A stretch of DNA of 64,000 nt from Chryseobacterium sp. ZHDP1 (lineage in GTDB: Bacteria; Bacteroidota; Bacteroidia; Flavobacteriales; Weeksellaceae), in the NCBI RefSeq assembly GCF_018603435.1, contig NZ_CP075682.1, positions 930,001 through 994,000 of the forward strand, written 5' to 3'. This document shows positions 44,253-54,081 of the stretch, one piece after another; within the stretch, counting starts at the first letter, position 1; each line of letters opens with the position of its first letter. The position numbers were made by a program, and so were the translations under genes. The notes beneath the pieces are model-generated. The model had not been told where the DNA came from. It was given only the letters and a program-made list of their open reading frames with translations, and did not search any database.

Positions 44253-45479
44253 TTAATTAATTGTATTTAAAATTATATTTCCTATACGATCATCTAACTG
44301 TGAGAAAGAGTTTAAAACAGAAATTTTACCCAAACCACATTGATGGTGTTCATCTTCACTGATTTTTTCAAACCTTGAAAACTGATTTAACTCATTATTA
44401 TTTGATGGATAAAGCAAAAGCGCCTTTTTACTCGTCCAATATTCATTGTACACATACATCTGTCTCAAATCATGCGTTGAAGGTTGCGACTGATCAATAT
44501 TCTTCCATTTGGTGTCAATAATTAAAACAACCTCATCATTCTTTTTCAGGACAACATCGGGGCGAATAGTAATTCCGTTCCAAAACGCTTTTGAATCCTG
44601 CCCGTAAACTTCAATGCCTGTTCCTTGCGCCGCCTGTTTTAATTTGACCAAAACATATTCTTCCCAAAGACTGTTCATATTAAAAAGCAAAGCCAGCATT
44701 TTTTCTGAACCACTCGAAATATTAGGCGCATAATTCAAAATAATTAGTCGGGCTATGGATAAAGCCGTTTCGTAAGGTACGGTCTTTCTGGATTTCGGGA
44801 CTTTGGAAAATGTGATTTCTGTTGCATTAATCTTTTTGACTTCTGGAAAATCAAGCTGTACTGTTTTACATTTACTATAAAGATAACTTCCTTTTGAAAG
44901 GTGAGCGATAATATCCAAAGCCTGACCTAAAATCTGATGAATTAAATGATCTTTTTCATACACTTGATGGGTGGTGTAAAATCTTTCCTTATGAACAAGA
45001 TTTTTATTAATATGTCTAGCAAATTCTAGCTTTCCTTTCAGAGCTTTTACATTTCCGGTTTCCTTATAATATTGTTTAATTAAACCTTGGTGAATCAACA
45101 ATTGCACCTCGTTCAGAAACCATTCAAAATAAATATCTAGCAGATGAATCGACTGTCTGGAAACATTGGCTTGCCCAACCTGTTGAATTTTCAGTTTTTT
45201 GGTTACACGCAACATTTCTATTAATACCTTTTGCCACTTTGTTTTGTTTTCCTGATCTTCAGATTCGTAACGGTCTATCTTTGGGAGAATCTCTATTGTA
45301 AGATTACCTGCCTGAATAACACCAACAAATTGCTTGAACACTACTCCATTATGTTTCAAATCAAAATATTGATAATTGTGTAGGGCGTTAAGTTTTGATA
45401 ACGCTACAAAATGACGTTTTTCAAAACCATTTTCTCCAATGGGTAAGAAGCTGTGTTCAAAAACTTGGATTCTATTCAT
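44253..45479 (-). CDS. mcrC: McrC-type subunit of a modification-dependent restriction system
   Basis: Nuclease partner of McrB in McrBC-type systems that cut modified DNA. 408 residues. N-terminal McrB-binding region (GNLTIEILPKIDRY), C-terminal PD-(D/E)XK core with IRPDVVLKKNDEVVLIIDTKWK (catalytic D...DTK). Its ATG overlaps the mcrB stop (TAATG), so the pair is translationally coupled. Confidence 0.9.
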   Translation of the reverse strand: MNRIQVFEHSFLPIGENGFEKRHFVALSKLNALHNYQYFDLKHNGVVFKQFVGVIQAGNLTIEILPKIDRYESEDQENKTKWQKVLIEMLRVTKKLKIQQVGQANVSRQSIHLLDIYFEWFLNEVQLLIHQGLIKQYYKETGNVKALKGKLEFARHINKNLVHKERFYTTHQVYEKDHLIHQILGQALDIIAHLSKGSYLYSKCKTVQLDFPEVKKINATEITFSKVPKSRKTVPYETALSIARLIILNYAPNISSGSEKMLALLFNMNSLWEEYVLVKLKQAAQGTGIEVYGQDSKAFWNGITIRPDVVLKKNDEVVLIIDTKWKNIDQSQPSTHDLRQMYVYNEYWTSKKALLLYPSNNNELNQFSRFEKISEDEHHQCGLGKISVLNSFSQLDDRIGNIILNTIN

Positions 45480-47467
45480 TATTGATTTGAGTTATTACCC
45501 AATAATATGTTTATTGCATTGATGATATTAAAATTGTCATCAATCGTTTTTAATCTAAGAATATTTCCTCCTTCAGGATAATTTTGTGTAGGAAAAGCGG
45601 CAAAAAATTTATTATCATATTTTTCTTGTTCATCAAAAAATCCAATCCCTAAAATCATCCCGATTTTTTCATAGTCTCCATAGAAATATTCCTGCAATAA
45701 TGGAATGATATTAGTCTTAAAAGTATTTCTAAGATCTTGTTCTGTTTTTACGTTAATAAAATAAGAATGACCAATGGTGTGATCTCGATCCAGTAACACT
45801 TCTATTCTTTTATTTATTGTGGTTAATAGTTCGTCTAACTTAACTGTACCAATAATCATATCGTTAAGCAGGTTAGGCTTGGGCAACATTTCTTCAAAAC
45901 AAAAACGTCTTCTCAAAGCTGTATCTAAGGCTTCTATACTTCGGTCTGCGGTATTCATTGTGCCGATAATGTAGAGATTTGGAGGCACTCCGAATTTGTT
46001 TTTACTGTATGGCAATTCTACTATAATTTCATTTTTACCAAGCCTTTTTGTGTCTTCAATAACAGTTATTAATTCTCCAAATATTTGAGAAATATTTCCT
46101 CTGTTAATTTCATCAATGAATAAACCGTAAGGAGGAGAATTCTCAAACTTAGCTATTCTTTCTTCTTTAGTATAACTTTCAATGGAATCTTTTAAGCTCA
46201 GAAATCCTGCAATCTTTGCTGCCTCGTTACAACATTCATAAAAAATTCCTTTTTCGATAGTGTAAATTACGTCAGCAGATTCATCGCCTACATCTTTATC
46301 CAATATAGGCTTGATTCCTTCAATAAAATCTTCATAAGAAAAGGATTGATGAAAAGTAATGAATTTATAGTTTTTAGAGGTGACAACTTTTCCCTTATAA
46401 TCTCCGATCTTTTGTGATAATTCTAATAACTCATCAATTAGTTCTTTTTTTTCATTAACAATTTGCCAAACGGAATCATTTGATTTATTAAAAATTAAAG
46501 GTTCGGTTCTTTTGCTATATTGAACAGTGTCTGAAGCTTCAATTGTGTGTGCAGATAATTGCCCCCAAACTGTTTGGCTTAAACTTTTAGTATTTGAAAC
46601 TTGTAGCTTGTAACCTACAAATCTGTGTTTTTTAATATCTGGTACCGTTAAACTTTTATTTTCTAAAAGTATAAGAGCAAACACTTGCCACCAACTAAGT
46701 TTATTGATGATTTCAAATTCAAACTCTTCTTTAGTAACAGTTTTATTCTGAACTTCAAAATGACTATAATATTCATTTAATAACTTATGTGTTTTACCAG
46801 TTCCTGGTGGACCATAGAGGATTTGATTTAAAGGTAAATTAATATCATATCTATGAATAATATTAGGTTCTATTGCGCTTATTTTTTCTTGATTTGAAAA
46901 AAAATTAAGATTTTCTCTTATCTTATTAATCTTAGTCAATGATTTTTTAAATTGATCTTCAGTAATTACAAATTGTTTTGTAATAGAATACTTATCCAAT
47001 AATTCTAAAGCTTTATTTCTAAATTCATTTAAATAAAAATTAATATTATTCTCATAATCGTTGCTAGAAAATTTATAATATCCTACATTATTTTTATCTA
47101 ATTTTATATTGAAAAAATCAGCCAATTCTTTATGAAAAGCTTTTTCATTATTATTACTTCCAACTTTAAACGAAATCTCAATATAATTGTGAAGTTTTTC
47201 CCCATCTTTACTAAAACCAACAACGAAACCCAATGTTTTTAATTTTCTTGCATTATCTCCTTTTTTAAAAAGAGGAACATAAATATAAGTAGACCCTTGA
47301 AACCAAAAACCTTTATCTAATCTCTTATCTTTAGATTGAGGACTATCTCTTTGTCGCAAAGAAAAAGTAAAATCGGATTTTTTCTCTCTAAATTCTAACA
47401 GTATATTTAAAATTTTATCCGAAATTTTTATTATTTTATCTTCTATTTTGTTAACCATATTGCTCAA
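45479..47467 (-). CDS. mcrB: McrB-type AAA+ GTPase with unfamiliar N-terminal domain
   Basis: 662 residues. AAA+ motor in the C-terminal two thirds: Walker A LYGPPGTGKTHKL, Walker B LFIDEINRGNISQIFGEL, sensor region GTMNTADRSIEALDTALRRRF, typical of the MoxR/McrB GTPase group. The N-terminal 190 residues (LRQRDSPQSKDKRLDKGFWF, AFHKELADFFNI) are not a DUF3578 or B3-like domain that I recognise and should be the part that reads the modified DNA or target. Notably A+T-rich. It starts 5 bases after the hsdR stop. Confidence 0.88.
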   Translation of the reverse strand: MSNMVNKIEDKIIKISDKILNILLEFREKKSDFTFSLRQRDSPQSKDKRLDKGFWFQGSTYIYVPLFKKGDNARKLKTLGFVVGFSKDGEKLHNYIEISFKVGSNNNEKAFHKELADFFNIKLDKNNVGYYKFSSNDYENNINFYLNEFRNKALELLDKYSITKQFVITEDQFKKSLTKINKIRENLNFFSNQEKISAIEPNIIHRYDINLPLNQILYGPPGTGKTHKLLNEYYSHFEVQNKTVTKEEFEFEIINKLSWWQVFALILLENKSLTVPDIKKHRFVGYKLQVSNTKSLSQTVWGQLSAHTIEASDTVQYSKRTEPLIFNKSNDSVWQIVNEKKELIDELLELSQKIGDYKGKVVTSKNYKFITFHQSFSYEDFIEGIKPILDKDVGDESADVIYTIEKGIFYECCNEAAKIAGFLSLKDSIESYTKEERIAKFENSPPYGLFIDEINRGNISQIFGELITVIEDTKRLGKNEIIVELPYSKNKFGVPPNLYIIGTMNTADRSIEALDTALRRRFCFEEMLPKPNLLNDMIIGTVKLDELLTTINKRIEVLLDRDHTIGHSYFINVKTEQDLRNTFKTNIIPLLQEYFYGDYEKIGMILGIGFFDEQEKYDNKFFAAFPTQNYPEGGNILRLKTIDDNFNIINAINILLGNNSNQ

Positions 47468-47472
47468 TTAAT

Positions 47473-50400
47473 TTATCTATTCCTCTTAAAATTCTCCGCC
47501 TGTTCCAGCACATTCTTATACACCTCATCCTGCGTAATCGGCGGATAGCCGAACTGATGAAGCTTGACGATGATTTCCATTTTCAATTGTGCTTTGATGT
47601 CTTCTCTGTCGCTCCAGTCCGGGAACTTGGCGGTGTCGTCTACAATTTTTTTAATTTCTCGGGCGAGTTCCAGCATTTTGTTTTTATCAAAGGTAAAACC
47701 GTATTGCGTGCAGACCATATCCAGAATGTCGTAAAAGGCTTTTTCTTCGTAATCAATTCCTAAATCTTCAAAAGACGCCATTTCGGTACGCAGTTTTAAA
47801 ATCAGGTCGAGGATCTGTTCGGAAGTATCGGTCTGGATGCCGTCATAATCCAAAATATCCAGTTCGCTTCTTTCGTTGTAGCTGTTAATGATTTTCTGAA
47901 GCCTTTCAGAAAACTCGATGCCTTTTACTTTATTTACTTTTTTAAAATCAGAGATCGCCTGTTTCAGCAATCTTTCAAGGATTTTAATCTTGGTATTCGG
48001 TAATTCCAGCGCATTTATTTTTTCCAGAAACTTATCATTAAACAAATCAATTGCGTTGGCTTTGTTGTCGTCCAGTTTAAAGATTTCTTCCACCCCTTCC
48101 GAAACAATGGCCTCTTCTACCATTTTACTCACTTTCGCATTCATTTGTGCGGTGTCGGGCGCTTCGCCTTTGGTCAGTTTTACGACAATTGATTTGATGG
48201 CAAAGTAGAAATGAATCTCATCGGTTTCTTTTTCGTTAAAGATTTCTGCACTGCAGGTCAGGTTGTAGGCCGCTTTCAGTTTTTTGGTCACCTCTACAAA
48301 GAATTTTTCAGATTTCTCTGTCATCAGAACAACTTCAGAAGCCCGGTTTAAGCAATTCAGCTGTTCAATAGGTGAACCTTTAAAATAATCCGTCGTGTCG
48401 AACTGATAGAAAAACTGTCTCAAAAGTTCCAGTTGATCTTTCACGATAATAACGGCTTTATCGATGTCTTCAAAATCATCTGCTGCCGTGGTATTATTGA
48501 ACATTCCTAAAGCGTGATTCAGATTTTTCTTGATGCCGATATAATCGACTACCAAACCTTTGTCTTTCCCTTCAGACTTTCTGTTCACACGGGAAATGGT
48601 CTGGATGAGATTATGCGTCTGCAAAGGTTTATCAATGTAGATCGTATCGAGAAACGGCACATCAAAACCAGTGAGCCACATATCCACAACGATGGCTATT
48701 TTAAAGTTGGAATGCTTTTGTTTAAACTGTCTGTCCAGTTCCTTTCGGTCTTCTTTCGTTCCGAGGAGATTCCACAGGCTTTCTTCATCATCTTTGCTTC
48801 GGGTCATTACCATTTTGATGCGCTCTATGGGCTTAATTTCTTTCTGTTCTTTCTCGCTCAGATGTTCCGCAATGGTTTTCTCATTCCATTCCGGTCTTTG
48901 CCTGATAATTTCTTTGAATAATTTATACGCAATTTCTCTGGAAGCACAGACGAACATTACTTTTCCGGCAACGGTCGCTTTTTCCTCGATTCTTTTTTCA
49001 TAATGACTGATAAAATCCTGCGCAATGGCTTCAATTCTTCCCGGATCTCCCAAGACAGCTTCCATTTTGGCAATCGCCTTTTGGCTGGCTTCCACGTGGT
49101 ATTCCGAAGCGCCTTCTGCAACTGCATTTTGATAATACTGTTCGATTTCCACTACTTTAGAATGGTTCAGATTCACTTTTGCAGCACGACCTTCATAGAC
49201 CAGGCGAACCGTGATTTCATCGACCACCGATTCAAACATCGTGTAAGAATCTACCACAGGACCGAAAACATCCAGTGTTTTATCAATCGGTGTTCCCGTA
49301 AAACCGACATACGTAGCGTTGGGAAGCGAATCGTGCAGGTATTTTGCAAACCCATAGGATTTCTTTACGCCGTCTTCATCAATGCGGACTTTCAAATCCA
49401 GATTCACCTGCGAACGGTGCGCTTCATCTGAAATACAGATGATATTGTTACGCTCGCTCAACACCTCATCATCTTCTGCAAATTTCTGTACGGTTGTCAG
49501 AAAAACACCGCCACTTTCCCTGCCCCGCAATCTTGTGCGAAGATCGGCTCTGGATTCTATATTGATGATGTTTTCATCGCCAATAAAGTCTTTGGCGTTG
49601 GTAAAATCTCTTGATAACTGATCGTCCAGATCGGTACGGTCAGAAATAATAATGATGGTAGGACTTGCCAATTGTGTAGAACGCATCAGCAGTCTGGAAA
49701 GGTAAAGCATTGTAAAACTCTTTCCACAACCGGTTGCTCCGAAGTAAGTTCCGCCCTTTCCGTCGCCTTCCGGTTTGCGGTGCTTTTGGATATTGCTGAA
49801 CAGTTTGTTGGCTGCGTAATACTGCGGATAACGGCACAGGATCTTTTCTTCTTTTTTGGAAGTATCGGGAAACCAGATGAAATGATGCAGAATATCACAC
49901 AGCCTTTCCTTGTTCAGCATTCCGTGAACGATGGAAGTGGCGGTATGAATGCCCGTTAATGCTTTCTTTTCGTCGCCTGTAATTTTATGCCAGCCGTAGA
50001 AAAAATCGTAAGGTGCAAACAGAGAACCCGCTTTGTTGTTCACACCATCGCTGATGATGCAGAACGCATTGTATTTCATCAGTTCCGGAATATCTCTCCG
50101 GTAACGTTTTGCCAATTGTTCGTAGGCATTAAAAATGGTAACGTTTTCTTCAATCAGTGTTTTAAACTCAAAAACCACCACCGGAATCCCGTTGATGTAT
50201 ACAATCAGATCCGGAATGCGCAGCTCTTTACCCTGAATCTCCAATTGGTTCACCATCTTGAAACGATTGGTTTCTAAAAGACTGGCTGAATCTACATCGA
50301 TATAACGGATATGCAGATCTTTTTTTGCAGGATTGTTTCGCTTGAAAATCAGACCGTCTGCCAATAGTTTTCCAATGTATTTATTGCTGTCATAGAGATT

Positions 50401-50616
50401 GGAAGCCGGCTGATACGCCAGTTCATTAATCAGGGTTTCCAGTTCCATCGTTTCCAAATCCGGATAACGCGACAGCAGAAAATCACTCAGATCTTCCCGA
50501 ATGAGGATCTCCTGGTTTGATGCCCGTGCTACCTTTTTGCCATTTACGTATTCATAACCTTCTTCTTTCAGAAGGTGGATGAATGATTTTTCTAATTGGG
50601 ATTCGGTGTATTTCAT
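47473..50616 (-). CDS. hsdR: Type I restriction endonuclease subunit R
   Basis: Motor and nuclease subunit, 1047 residues. N-terminal PD-(D/E)XK nuclease (PDLIVYINGIPVVVFEFKT, about 140-160), superfamily 2 translocase with Walker A GATGCGKS, DEAH box ISDEAHRSQ, motif III GFTGTPID, motif VI TISRVNRKSEGK, and a helical C-terminal region that docks on the M2S core. Complete and unbroken. The first ten codons are duplicated at 51434-51462 on the far side of the RAYT gene. Works with the M and S subunits at 55-58 kb. Confidence 0.95.
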   Translation of the reverse strand: MKYTESQLEKSFIHLLKEEGYEYVNGKKVARASNQEILIREDLSDFLLSRYPDLETMELETLINELAYQPASNLYDSNKYIGKLLADGLIFKRNNPAKKDLHIRYIDVDSASLLETNRFKMVNQLEIQGKELRIPDLIVYINGIPVVVFEFKTLIEENVTIFNAYEQLAKRYRRDIPELMKYNAFCIISDGVNNKAGSLFAPYDFFYGWHKITGDEKKALTGIHTATSIVHGMLNKERLCDILHHFIWFPDTSKKEEKILCRYPQYYAANKLFSNIQKHRKPEGDGKGGTYFGATGCGKSFTMLYLSRLLMRSTQLASPTIIIISDRTDLDDQLSRDFTNAKDFIGDENIINIESRADLRTRLRGRESGGVFLTTVQKFAEDDEVLSERNNIICISDEAHRSQVNLDLKVRIDEDGVKKSYGFAKYLHDSLPNATYVGFTGTPIDKTLDVFGPVVDSYTMFESVVDEITVRLVYEGRAAKVNLNHSKVVEIEQYYQNAVAEGASEYHVEASQKAIAKMEAVLGDPGRIEAIAQDFISHYEKRIEEKATVAGKVMFVCASREIAYKLFKEIIRQRPEWNEKTIAEHLSEKEQKEIKPIERIKMVMTRSKDDEESLWNLLGTKEDRKELDRQFKQKHSNFKIAIVVDMWLTGFDVPFLDTIYIDKPLQTHNLIQTISRVNRKSEGKDKGLVVDYIGIKKNLNHALGMFNNTTAADDFEDIDKAVIIVKDQLELLRQFFYQFDTTDYFKGSPIEQLNCLNRASEVVLMTEKSEKFFVEVTKKLKAAYNLTCSAEIFNEKETDEIHFYFAIKSIVVKLTKGEAPDTAQMNAKVSKMVEEAIVSEGVEEIFKLDDNKANAIDLFNDKFLEKINALELPNTKIKILERLLKQAISDFKKVNKVKGIEFSERLQKIINSYNERSELDILDYDGIQTDTSEQILDLILKLRTEMASFEDLGIDYEEKAFYDILDMVCTQYGFTFDKNKMLELAREIKKIVDDTAKFPDWSDREDIKAQLKMEIIVKLHQFGYPPITQDEVYKNVLEQAENFKRNR
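50588..50616 (-). repeat. 29-bp direct repeat: start of hsdR (copy 2 at 51434-51462)
   Basis: The first 29 bases of hsdR (MKYTESQLEK) recur with one mismatch at 51434-51462, where they read MKYTKSQLEK and then a stop. The two copies flank the RAYT gene. See findings. Confidence 0.95.
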
Positions 50617-50670
50617 AATTATTTTTTTTATAGCCTACGAACGAAATATCTTTCGTACGTAAATATCTCA

Positions 50671-51426
50671 TTAAATACCGTTATCATAAAACCTATCTTC
50701 TTTCCAGAGAATCGGATTGTTTTTTATGTATTCTGATATTCTGTGGTAATCCTTTTCGTTTCTTATAATGTGGTCATAATAATTCCTTTGCCACACATTC
50801 ATAACATTGGTATTATTACGCATCCATTTTGTAACCCCGATTTTAAACCCGCGAACAACGGAACCAATTGTTTTTGATGGTGACCGCCATAGGGACGAAA
50901 AATTTTTCGCCCCATTAGCCATTTCCACATTTTTCGCCCCTATATTCGCCATTTCTGCATCGGCATCATTTCCCCCATTCATAACATTTCTCTTTGCATT
51001 TGTAATTTCTGCATCTTTCGCCTCATTCGCCATTTCTATATTTTTTCCACCATTCCCTATTTCCGGATCATTCACACCAAAATTATGGGGCAATGGTTGA
51101 TGAGGCAATAATGGTTATTGGGGTAATGATGGGTTGGGCGAATAATTATTCGCCCCAACAAATTCAATAATGCCGTGGATATGATTGGGCATAATAATAA
51201 ATTCGTGCAGCACCACATTTGGAAAATGATTCGGAATATCCAACCAACATTGTTGTGCCTGAATTCCTGCATCATTCAATTGTAAACATTTCTCTGCAAT
51301 TTTCCCAAACAAATGTGCTCTATCCTGATAACAAATCGTAATAAAATACAATCCTTCCCGGATATAATCATAGCCTTGTAACCGTATCGAGCGGCGATGG
51401 TGTTTTTGGGGATTGTAGTGATTCAT
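50671..51426 (-). pseudogene. REP-associated tyrosine transposase (RAYT), split by an in-frame stop
   Basis: Two pieces in the same frame. 51426-51115 encodes the N-terminal part with RRSIRLQGYDYIREGLYFIT and the HUH motif MPNHIHGIIEFVG. A TAA at 51115-51117 follows LPQ. 51114-50671 continues with a low-complexity stretch (repeats of EMAN-GAKN type, about 50910-51075) and the catalytic C-terminal part SPSKTIGSVVRGFKIGVTKW, VWQRNYYDHIIRNEKDYHRI, YIKNNPILWKEDRFY. The Y1 transposase fold of RAYTs is thus whole except for the stop, which lies in the variable loop. Either recently inactivated, or read through or reinitiated at the ATG at 51108. RAYTs act on REP hairpins in single-stranded DNA. Confidence 0.85.
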
Positions 51427-51433
51427 AGATTAC

Positions 51434-51462
51434 TTTTCTAATTGGGATTTGGTGTATTTCAT
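51434..51462 (-). repeat. 29-bp vestige of the hsdR start
   Basis: ATG at 51462 overlaps the stop of the 679-residue gene as ATGA and reads MKYTKSQLEK then TAA. One mismatch to 50588-50616. Confidence 0.95.
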
Positions 51463-53498
51463 TGATTTAGATTATCAGTTGGCTTATAATTAGATTTATG
51501 GAAATCAACTCTATCTCTGATGAATTTTTCAGAAAAATAATATCTGTATAATTTTAGGACTTTCCAACCTTCAGCAACTTTTGTCTTATCAACGAAATTA
51601 CTTTTTATAAACTGAAAGCTTAAAAGTACTAAAATTAAAAATATCCAAAATATCATAGTGACATTATCTGAAATAGTTTTAAGCCAATCTGTAATTGAAT
51701 TTATTCTAAAAATCACCACAGTGATAATAATAATAAAAAATTCAGGAATTAAACATTTAAGAAAATATTGAAGGTTTTTTTTATTTATATTTTTATCATT
51801 TTGTGCTTCTTGTCTTGACCATTTTAACTTTTCATGTTCAAATACCTCCTCCGCTTTTTTTTGCTTTTCCAAACTTTCTTTCTCATAAAAATATTGCAAT
51901 TTTTTCTCCTGCTCTTTCAGCTTTTTATCTTTAAGAATATTTTCTTCGTATGCTCTGTTAAGGTAGTCTTCATTTTCAAGAAAATCTAATGAATTATCTA
52001 CAGTATCAACAACAATTTTCTCTGGATTTGAGATTTTAGACTTTAATTCAAGATTGTAAATTTTAATTTCTTCTTCACTAAGTTCATTATTTCTAACTCT
52101 TTCTGAAAACTCATCGAACTTTTCAACGACTGAATTTTGTAAATGAGAAGAAATAATAATTTTAGCTTTATTAATTAAATCAAATGTCTTTGGTAAACAA
52201 TCCTTATGTTGATTTAAACCTTTGTTTAAATAGAACCAAAATTTTGTGGTCACAAAATCCATTTCTTTACAATAAGTAAAATCTCCTTCTTTAATCTTTA
52301 ATAAGTTATTATGACCTAAATATCTCGCTAAAGAATTTTCTGATATATACAAATAAGAGCATTTTTCAAAGTTAACTTTAGAATTTCCTTTACGAAGACA
52401 ATTTATCTTTGTGAAAATCTTAATTAATTCTACAGTATCTACTTCATTAAAAATTCTATTTTTTTCTTTAGAAATTTTTTCAATCTCTTCTAAAATTGTT
52501 TTATCCTCTAAATTATATCTTTCCAATTCCTCAATGGAGCATTCGTAATCGTCTTCATAAATACCCAAATTAAGTAGTCCTCTATAAAACAAAGTTTTAC
52601 GTAACGCCACATCAGAAACTTCTTTAGCATTATTGACTATGTCTACCATTGCAGGTTTACTAATTTTCAAACTTAATTTTCCTGATTTGATCTTTTCCGC
52701 AGTAGAAAAAAAATTATCAATTTCTAACTTTGTTTCAGTAAAATATTTTAATTCAATTGTCTTTTTTCCACCTTTATTTTTTATATTGATTTCCTGTACC
52801 AATGTATAAAAATCATTGAACATCTCCTTATATAGTTCACCATTTAGCCCTTGCGAATTAAATAAATATTCAGTTCCCAAATAGATTGTTAAATTATTTT
52901 TCCACGTGCCAAGCTCGTTTAGGTCCGGGGAATACTTAATTCCTTCATATAAAATTAAACCTTCTTTAATGCTTAACAGAATATCTCTAAAATTTCCATT
53001 TCCTTCATTTTTTACAAAAAAAGCACTTATATAATTAGAATACTCTTCAGAATACCCATTATCAAGTAAATATTCATAAAAATTATCCTCTAATTTTCGT
53101 TGTTGTTGCGATGTTAGTTTACGCTGCGTTCTTTCCTCAATAAACTTAATTAAGTTTAAAAACAGATTTTTATGTTCGTTATTAATAGTATTATACTTAT
53201 CCTTAATAGCATCTCTTCCGTGATTTTGTGTAATTTCAAAATTATAGACTAAGCCATTTCTATTTAACTTTTTGTTTAGCCTATTATTTAATACTGTCTT
53301 AAGAACAGCTTCTGGAATATCAAAACCAAAAGTGCTTTCCATAAGCAATTTTAGTTCTGCAGATGTAAATGAATATTTAGATTCTATCGTACAAATACCC
53401 AGAATAAAATCTCCTATTATATCGAAAATATCCTTGTCTGAATTACTATATAATTCACTAAATAGCGCTACAGATGATAATAAATTTTTATTTTTCAT
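51459..53498 (-). CDS. Large coiled-coil/membrane protein of unknown function inside the type I R-M operon
   Basis: 679 residues, not recognised. Seen: no signal peptide; an N-terminal globular helical region (1-200) with FTSAELKLLMESTFGFDIPE and NNRLNKKLNRNG that could be a winged helix; a helical middle; a charged coiled coil (about 535-590: LKDKKLKEQEKKLQYFYEKE); two hydrophobic segments near the C-terminus (about 604-622 and 635-655); and a basic C-terminal tail. So it is probably anchored to the inner membrane with a large cytoplasmic head. Very A+T-rich compared with hsdR and hsdM. It stops with an ATGA overlap to the vestigial hsdR start, i.e. it was once directly coupled to hsdR. Defence role inferred from context only. 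Confidence 0.85.
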   Translation of the reverse strand: MKNKNLLSSVALFSELYSNSDKDIFDIIGDFILGICTIESKYSFTSAELKLLMESTFGFDIPEAVLKTVLNNRLNKKLNRNGLVYNFEITQNHGRDAIKDKYNTINNEHKNLFLNLIKFIEERTQRKLTSQQQRKLEDNFYEYLLDNGYSEEYSNYISAFFVKNEGNGNFRDILLSIKEGLILYEGIKYSPDLNELGTWKNNLTIYLGTEYLFNSQGLNGELYKEMFNDFYTLVQEINIKNKGGKKTIELKYFTETKLEIDNFFSTAEKIKSGKLSLKISKPAMVDIVNNAKEVSDVALRKTLFYRGLLNLGIYEDDYECSIEELERYNLEDKTILEEIEKISKEKNRIFNEVDTVELIKIFTKINCLRKGNSKVNFEKCSYLYISENSLARYLGHNNLLKIKEGDFTYCKEMDFVTTKFWFYLNKGLNQHKDCLPKTFDLINKAKIIISSHLQNSVVEKFDEFSERVRNNELSEEEIKIYNLELKSKISNPEKIVVDTVDNSLDFLENEDYLNRAYEENILKDKKLKEQEKKLQYFYEKESLEKQKKAEEVFEHEKLKWSRQEAQNDKNINKKNLQYFLKCLIPEFFIIIITVVIFRINSITDWLKTISDNVTMIFWIFLILVLLSFQFIKSNFVDKTKVAEGWKVLKLYRYYFSEKFIRDRVDFHKSNYKPTDNLNQ

Positions 53499-53581
53499 AA
53501 GTTATTAGATAATTTTGAGTGATTAAGCAAATTGCACAAGTGTCCTTTACGCGGAAACAGTAATTATTTATATAAGTTTTA

Positions 53582-54046
53582 TTATTTGATTCTCATTATC
53601 CTATCAACATTCTCCTCAGACATGTTCAATTCTCTCAACTTTTTTACAGATAGTCTGTAGGGATACTTTCTGTCAGTTGGTAAATGAGCAAGTAATTTAT
53701 TAAAAAGCAGTTCTCCTGTTCCATTATAAATTTCTTCAAATGTACCATCTTCATAGAGTTGCACTGCAATAAAATATTTTGGTTTTCGATCAATATGTTT
53801 AGTAAAATAAAAATACTCTTTAAAGGAAGCTTTTATCTGGACTTCTCTTTCCTTTGAATCTGTCACAAACCCATCGTGAATGTGAGTATTATCTCCATAA
53901 AGAGTTAACCCATAATGTTCTGCAACCAATACTTCTCCTATATCTCCTACCAGCTTTCCATCTAAAGTAAAATTCTTTTTGTGATGCCTGTATTTTTCCT
54001 TTAATATATTAATCGTAGTGAACAGTATTTTAAACTCATCTTTCAT
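53582..54046 (-). CDS. DUF6998-type protein, nuclease-like core
   Basis: 154 residues. The stretch LVGDIGEVLVAEHYGLTLYG followed by EREVQIKASFK has the E...(D/E)xK-like pattern of small PD-(D/E)XK folds (E at GDIGE, then the QIK position), and matches the DUF6998 layout from memory. A+T-rich. It lies between the 679-residue gene (83-base gap) and the PD-(D/E)XK gene (35-base gap) on the same strand. Function unproven; nuclease or DNA-binding accessory is a reasonable guess. Confidence 0.75.
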   Translation of the reverse strand: MKDEFKILFTTINILKEKYRHHKKNFTLDGKLVGDIGEVLVAEHYGLTLYGDNTHIHDGFVTDSKEREVQIKASFKEYFYFTKHIDRKPKYFIAVQLYEDGTFEEIYNGTGELLFNKLLAHLPTDRKYPYRLSVKKLRELNMSEENVDRIMRIK

Positions 54047-54081
54047 ACTTCTTTATATAACATCATAATTATATCAGTTTT

